A stretch of DNA of 64,000 bases from Ariolimax columbianus (lineage: Eukaryota; Mollusca; Gastropoda; Stylommatophora; Arionidae), in assembly GCA_036924085.1 (NCBI GenBank), contig JAVGWX010000007.1, forward strand, positions 103,712,138-103,776,137. Direction: 5' to 3'. Positions within the stretch are counted from its first letter, which is position 1, and every line of letters starts with the position of its first letter. The notes under the pieces were generated by a model, which worked only from the letters and a program-made list of their open reading frames with translations, was not told the origin of the DNA and ran no database searches. The position numbers and the translations under genes are program-made. Of the stretch, positions 58,935 to 64,000 are shown piece by piece.

Positions 58935-59833
58935 TTTGGTAACCAGCAACATCAGTTATATGTAACAAGAAGCTTTTATCTCCCTATGATCTACTGCCAG
59001 ACTGACCAGAAAAACACATGACAGTCACCACTTCTGTGTAGAGTGCAATCCACGTTTATGATTGTATGGTAATAATTGTGTAACAAGAAGCTAACTTCCT
59101 ATGATCTGGTTGCTACCAGACAGACAAGAAAACACAACTTCTATGTAGTGCTAGAGTGTACTAAGTTAGTCACCAACCTGCACATGTTTGATGTAACAGG
59201 AAGCTGTTATAGTGCATTCAGAAATATATGCTGATATTTGGGGTATATATAAAAATTTACGTCATTGCTGGATAGTATTTCAAGAGTTCTACAGTAACCC
59301 ATAACAATGTGTTGGAAAGGTCCTTCATGGAACCACTTCAAATTTCACTGAGAAAGAACAACATTAATATATGTAAAACTACATTGCAGAAAACTGGGGA
59401 GCTGGCTTCACATTCATCAAGCATACAGGTGGTTGAAATATCATTGTGAGAAGCCCCACCTAGTAGCCCTTACAAGTAAATATTTACGGAAAATTAGAGA
59501 AATACGTCAAGAAAATTACGATATTGTGTAAATATTATAAGACATGGATAAATGCACACCATACTAATGAAGGACTGGCAATCTGTAGATGGAACTATAA
59601 AGAGAATTGTGCCAAGTAATAAAGGACAGCAACTGGTAATAGCCCATGTGGTTAGTAGATATAAGAGTGTTGAAGAATGGTGAACATGTATGTTTCTAAA
59701 TCTACTGACAATTAGGAGTGTCATTCAGAAATGAATGGCCACAATTTGGAAAATCATACTTCCGTCGTTAAATTGACTCTTCTGTTTGGTAATGAACAAT
59801 GTTTCCTACTATAATACAGTGTCATTGGAAGAG
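58935..59833. other. Unique sequence, nothing recognised
   Basis: A short imperfect duplication (TAACAAGAAGCT and CCTATGATCT at about 58958 and 59092) is the only structure seen. Confidence 0.5.
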
Positions 59834-59990
59834 AAGGTCCCGACATCAGCAAGTACTAAGGACGAGGTCCCGACATCAGCAAGTACTAAGGACGAGGACC
59901 CGACATCAGCAAGTACTAAGACCGAGGACCCGACATCAGCAAGTACTAAGGCCGAGGACCCGACATCAGCAAGTACTAAGGCCGAGGACA
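59834..59990. repeat. 30-bp tandem repeat, 5 copies
   Basis: Units are CCGACATCAGCAAGTACTAA plus GGACGAGGAC. The plus frame around it (59786-60049) encodes PTSASTKDED-type decapeptides; both strands are open and no wider gene structure supports coding. Confidence 0.9.
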
Positions 59991-60406
59991 AACTTTGTCT
60001 AACAAAAGAGCACATTTCATTCATTTATGAAAATGCACCTCAAACCTGAATTATTATCACTTGTAAAGAATTTACACAGGACAAAGACATTTCACATTGA
60101 CAAAATAATCCAGGACCATGGCCATATATGTTTTAAGATTTTCACTTTACCATTGACACTGAAATATTCTAGAATTGAGTAAAGGGGAATGAACAAGTGA
60201 CAACAGAACCTTCCAACTATCAGATGTCAAGAATATTGTACATGCCCCCCTCTCAGACATTGACAAACAATTCTGGGTTCAATGTGAGGGCATGTCATGA
60301 AAGAGGAAGATGGTGATTGACAGAATGATGGTTTGCAATTCATTCAGTCGACAAATTCGCCGATCTCTTTGAGTCATCCGATTCTGAATAAGATGAGTAC
60401 ATTCTA
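59991..60406. other. Unique sequence, nothing recognised
   Basis: No gene was seen. Confidence 0.5.
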
Positions 60407-60690
60407 GAGATGTGTACACTGACAACAGAAATGACATTAATGCATGCCAGCGATTGACAGGACAGAGATTTCATTCTAGAGATGTGTACACTGACAACAG
60501 AAATGACATTAATGCATGCCAGCGATTGACAGGACAGAGATTTCATTCTAGAGATGTGTACACTGACAACAGAAATGACATTAATGCATGCCAGCGATTG
60601 ACAGGACAGAGATTTCATTCTAGAGATGTGTACACTGACAACAGAAATGACATTAATGCATGCCAGCGATTGACAGGAGAGAGATTTCAT
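60407..60690. repeat. 72-bp tandem repeat, 4 copies
   Basis: Copies contain GATGTGTACACTGACAACAG and ATGCATGCCAGCGATTGACA and are virtually identical. The period is a multiple of three; the plus frame (60412-60858) reads a 24-residue unit (DVYTDNRNDINACQRLTGQR and four more) and runs on 56 residues into unique sequence. No domain or splice evidence supports a protein. Confidence 0.93.
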
Positions 60691-61505
60691 TGTGGTTATC
60701 TCAGGTTTGACGGTTGCAGTTTTGCTTGTTCAAGTCAACAATGGCAGGTACTCAGGTATTTGGCATCATCCCAAATCGAACCAAATAGTCTGTCAGCTGT
60801 TGAAGCAGGACGGGACTTTCTGCTTGGTAAACTAAACTTCAACAGGAAGATCGTCTGACCGAGGAACCTTGCTGCAAGACATTTACTGATTGATTTCTTG
60901 ACCTCATCAATGCTTGGAGGAATGTCGAGCCTATTGTTGGTTGTGACTTGTGGTACTCATGTTATGGCTTGCTTGCTGGTGGTCAAGAATTTTGCTTTGT
61001 TGCATGAACACAGCCTCAGCAGCTGGGCATGACAGTGGTCGATCGACCTAGCGGGCCTTTGATGCATACTCTATTATTATTATTATTATTGCTCAAGCTA
61101 GCTCTGTTTTAATCTGATATATATCAATCAAGGGCATAGATTTAATCGTGTTCATACACATGCAGTAACATTATATGAAGCCAACCAGCAACAGATGTTC
61201 ATGAGGAACTGTATGCTCAGCTGCCCTCATTAAACATCATTGCTGTTTATCCAGTTTGCGGGATACAAACACAACTTCAGAAATTAGTCACAAGAGAGAC
61301 AAATATAACATAAACAACAATGCATATTTGTATGATGAGCAAGATCATAGCTCTTTGGTAATTATAGCACATAATCATTACTTGTTCGTGTTAGAATTAT
61401 ACAGTTTTAATTTTGCATATTTTTATAATGATTATCATAATTGTGTTTTGATATAATTTGCTGTTTATCGTTAAAAAAAACTATTTTGTCAATTTCTTTA
61501 CCAGG
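60691..61505. other. Unique sequence before the DCAF4-like gene's first coding exon
   Basis: An ATT tract lies at 61071-61091. The stretch ends in a strong acceptor-like TTTCTTTACCAG at 61494-61505, so at least its right part is probably intron of the DCAF4-like gene. Confidence 0.5.
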
Positions 61506-61519
61506 CTTGTTATGAGAAG

Positions 61520-61808
61520 ATGAACGTAGAGCAGAAAAACAGATCAAGGACAAGAAGGAAGAGAAATACGAGGAGACAGCGGTCTCAAAGACGTTCATCC
61601 AGCAAGCAGTTTGAGAATGTTGAGTCGAACAGAGGCCTTGTTCCAGCAAGCAGCAGAGGTCTAGATCCTGTCCAGAATGACAAAAGCCAATACCAAGCTG
61701 GCATGTCTAGCCAGGAAGGTCCTAGTGGTCAACAGCCTGCTCTAACTTCAGCCTCTAGGACACAAGATGTGCCGGGCCCTCAACACTCAACCAATGTTCA
61801 GCAGTCAG
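61520..61808 (+). CDS. DCAF4: DCAF4-like protein, first coding exon (partial gene)
   Basis: An exon beginning after an acceptor at 61505 has its first ATG at 61520 and runs about 96 codons to a donor-like TCAGGTTGGT at 61808/61809. The protein begins MNVEQKNRSRTRRKRNTRRQ, a very basic start, and continues in a Ser/Gln/Pro-rich disordered region. Vertebrate DCAF4 has the same plan: a short basic start, a disordered stretch, then a conserved block before the WD repeats. DCAF4 is a WD40 substrate receptor for the CUL4-DDB1 ubiquitin ligase. The frame stays open past the donor to TAA at 61862, and the next exon is in the same frame, but the best splice sites have different phases, so the exact junction is unsettled. 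Confidence 0.65.
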
Positions 61809-61912
61809 GTTGGTCATTTGTCATGTCAGTGTTATATCATCAACATTCATTGACTGCTCTGTAAGCACTTGCAGGTTTGTTCTGCTTTGTTTGTCAATTC
61901 ATATTTTGTCAG

Positions 61913-62370
61913 GATGTTGCTGAATTATTTGATCAAAAGCCAGCACACTGCCACAAGCCAATGCCACTAAAACGTGTTTTATTTTCAGACTACCATGAAA
62001 GCGACATCCCTGGGTACTATTACGATGAAGAAGCCAAGCTCTATTTTAAAATTCAATCATACAACCTCAGCGTAGTGACTCCATTCATTACAAAGGACAA
62101 GATAGTCAGCAAGCAGAAAGAAAATCAGCGGATAATAGATACCAAAAATTTGACAAGCACAAACTTGCCAGCGCACGCATCAACTGTGGCAAGTAGATCA
62201 CACGTGAGGCCCCTTGTGAGGAGGCTGAATAATCACATTGTCAATGTTTTGAAGAGTATGCAGTGTGGACAGTTCACCTGTGAGAACATGAGAACTCACA
62301 TGATCCGTCACATGTGTTCAAGAATCCAGTCCGACGTAGACTGGGACAACTCATTACCAGGTCAACCAAG
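61913..62370 (+). CDS. DCAF4: DCAF4-like protein, second coding exon (gene continues past the window)
   Basis: The exon is bounded by an acceptor with a long pyrimidine tract (TTTTGTCAG ending 61912) and a donor CCAAGGTAAAT at 62370/62371. It encodes about 152 residues. The diagnostic block is IPGYYYDEEAKLYFKI at about 62018-62065, followed by ITKDKIVSKQKENQRI, matching in order and spacing the N-terminal conserved region of DCAF4 (Pro-Gly-[Phe/Tyr]-Tyr-[Phe/Tyr]-Asp, then a Thr-Lys-[Asp/Glu] turn and a charged helix). A second helical part from about 62210 corresponds to the stretch just before the propeller. The WD40 repeats are not in the window. An alternative acceptor at 61874 (TTGCAG) keeps phase with the 61808 donor. 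Confidence 0.78.
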
Positions 62371-63004
62371 GTAAATGCTACTTATCATCATTTGTAACTG
62401 CGCTTGATATCTTGACCTTGATCTCAAGTGCTGTTGAATGCTTGATATAAGCTGTGTATTTGTGTATATAACACTGATAACTGAACATTGTTCAAACTAT
62501 TGTCATTCCGGCTGCCAGTAGAGGACAATGCTGATATGTTATGCTTCATCTACATTTGTGATCTCTACCCATTCCCTTTCTTAGTTCTAGTGTTTTCTGT
62601 AGCTCTCTAGCTGCCTGCATTTTCCTATAAGGTACAGCTGAGACCGATTATCGACATGTCTACTTCTTGATGACCTGCAGACAGCTACACTTGCTTTCAA
62701 ATATATGCATGCAACAGCTTTAGCAGATAAGGATTAGCTTTTTGATTAGTTTGCATAGACCTTTGTATTCAGAGACTTCTAAGTTGAAATCATGGATAGT
62801 CACCAAACATACTACCACTAGCAATTGTCTGTATTTCTTACTTTAACTTTTTTCTACTATTTTCTGAATATTCATAGTCATATATATTTTGCAACACTCT
62901 TTGTCCCTGAAGACCATTGTTCTGTATATTATGAACATATTCAAATCGCAAAGGTTATTTTATGTGTGTCAACAAACAATAAGAGGGTATGAAATGCTAC
63001 ATCA
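62371..63004 (+). other. Presumed intron of the DCAF4-like gene
   Basis: It starts at the GTAAAT donor. AT-rich, with no coding exon recognised before the following array. Confidence 0.55.
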
Positions 63005-63716
63005 ACATTTTGTGTTGGGACTGTCTTGTGCATGAATACATTTTGTGTTGGGACTGTCTTGTGCATGCATACATTTTGTGTTGGGACTGTCTTGTGCATG
63101 AATACATTTTGTGTTGGGACTGTCTTGTGCATGCATACATTTTGTGTTGGGACTGTCTTGTGCATGAATACATTTTGTGTTGGGACTGTCTTGTGCATGA
63201 ATACATTTTGTGTTGGGACTGTCTTGTGCATGAATACATTTTGTGTTGGGACTGTCTTGTGCATGCATACATTTTGTGTTGGGACTGTCTTGTGCATGAA
63301 TACATTTTGTGTTGGGACTGTCTTGTGCATGAATACATTTTGTGTTTTTTGACTGTCTTGTGCATGCATACATTTTGTGTTGGGACTGTCTTGTGTTAGG
63401 ACTGTCTTGTGCATGCATACATTTTGTGTTGGGACTGTCTTGTGTTAGGACTGTCTTGTGTATGAATACATTTTGTGTTGGGACTGTCTTGTATTGGGAC
63501 TGTCTTGTGCATGAATACATTTTGTGTTGGGACTGTCTTGTGCATGCATACATTTTGTGTTAGGACTGTCTTGTGCATGCATACATTTTGTGTTGGGACT
63601 GTCTTGTGCATGCATACATTTTGTGTTGGGACTGTCTTGTGCATGCATACATTTTGTGTTGGGACTGTCTTGTGCATGCATACATTTTGTGTTGGGACTG
63701 TCGGGTGCATGCATAC
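63005..63716. repeat. 33-bp tandem array, about 20 copies
   Basis: Units are TTTTGTGTTGGGACTGTCTT plus GTGCATGAATACA, alternating with a GCATGCATACA form; three short copies of about 15 bp (TGTGTTAGGACTGTCT type) interrupt it. The period is a multiple of three and both strands are open in several phases, so up to six overlapping ORFs appear, none credible. It lies in the presumed DCAF4-like intron. Confidence 0.95.
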
Positions 63717-63879
63717 GTTTTTAAACAGCATTTATTTAAGCAACTGTAGCCACCTTCAAATGACTGAGAACACCCTGTGCATACAGAAATCTATTTGATA
63801 TCTATTTGCTGTAGTTGATAATTCATTTGTGATTATTTTTTGTCTCTGATGAAGACGTTTTGGTTTAGTTTCCATCACA

Positions 63880-64000
63880 CTTGTCCATCTTCTGTTCCCA
63901 CCACACACTTCTTCATCTTCTGTTCCCACCACACACTTCTTCATCTTCTGTTCCTACTACACACTTCTCCATCTTCTGTTCCCATCACACACTTCTTCAT
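63880..64000. repeat. 30-bp tandem array running off the window
   Basis: CATCTTCTGTTCCCACCACA plus CACTTCTT-type copies recur at least four times to the last base. Confidence 0.9.

Noticed and set aside
61071..61091. ATT tract as the tail of a LINE
   Set aside because: The preceding sequence shows no RT remnant or motif shared with the other elements.
63005..63716. Overlapping ORFs on both strands, Cys-rich on the plus strand
   Set aside because: Explained by the 33-bp unit lacking stops; six overlapping frames cannot all be genes.

Overview
The window reads as repeat-rich, intron-containing, non-coding-dominated DNA from an invertebrate animal, plausibly a mollusc or other lophotrochozoan. 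Nothing bacterial is present: no operons, ribosome-binding sites or packed genes. The evidence is two recognisable metazoan genes (a PHETA/sesquipedalian gene and the 5' exons of a DCAF4-like gene), non-LTR retrotransposons with endonuclease and reverse-transcriptase domains, tRNA-derived SINEs with target-site duplications, and an LTR element. The taxon is my inference; the sequence gives no direct species marker.

Layout. 1-7.7 kb is one 22-bp minisatellite with several layers of higher-order repetition. 8.3-14.8 kb is a small tandem array split by a complete LTR retrotransposon (8852-14551) that carries only a zinc-knuckle, Gag-like reading frame. 16.8-19.0 kb is a LINE ORF broken by one in-frame stop. 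19-24.7 kb is a run of unrelated minisatellites. 24.7-27.1 kb holds two decayed LINE fragments, and 27.3 kb a SINE with clear target-site duplication. 28-34.1 kb holds a 28-bp-type array and then a 61-bp satellite with a 480-bp, eight-monomer higher-order unit. 34.1-35.2 kb is a decayed RTE-like reverse transcriptase that runs into an array made from its own sequence. 35.2-47 kb is more minisatellites, with LINE pieces inserted at 40.2-41.8 and 42.8-43.5 kb. 47.0-51.2 kb is a LINE whose reverse-transcriptase core is missing and whose place is taken by two tandem arrays. 51.6-52.35 kb is the PHETA gene (minus strand). 52.6-53.8 kb is a LINE 3' half, 53.9-55.0 kb a 30-bp array, 55.25 kb a second SINE copy, about 56.8-56.95 kb a possible promoter and first exon, 57.6 kb another tRNA-like SINE, and 58.0-58.9 kb a LINE with a nested insertion. 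61.5-62.4 kb holds the first coding exons of the DCAF4-like gene, and 63.0-64.0 kb two further arrays.

How it fits together. The two host genes are unrelated in pathway: PHETA acts in endosomal traffic through OCRL/INPP5B, and DCAF4 is a CUL4-DDB1 substrate receptor. They are transcribed divergently and share the gene-poor interval between them. Everything else is retroelements and tandem repeats. By my tally of array lengths, tandem arrays fill about 25 kb of the 64 kb. The most striking pattern is mechanistic: several arrays are amplified pieces of retrotransposon coding sequence, and several retroelements have inserted into arrays. Many arrays have periods divisible by three, or lack stops in every phase, so they yield long spurious ORFs on one or both strands. 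I have not annotated those as proteins.
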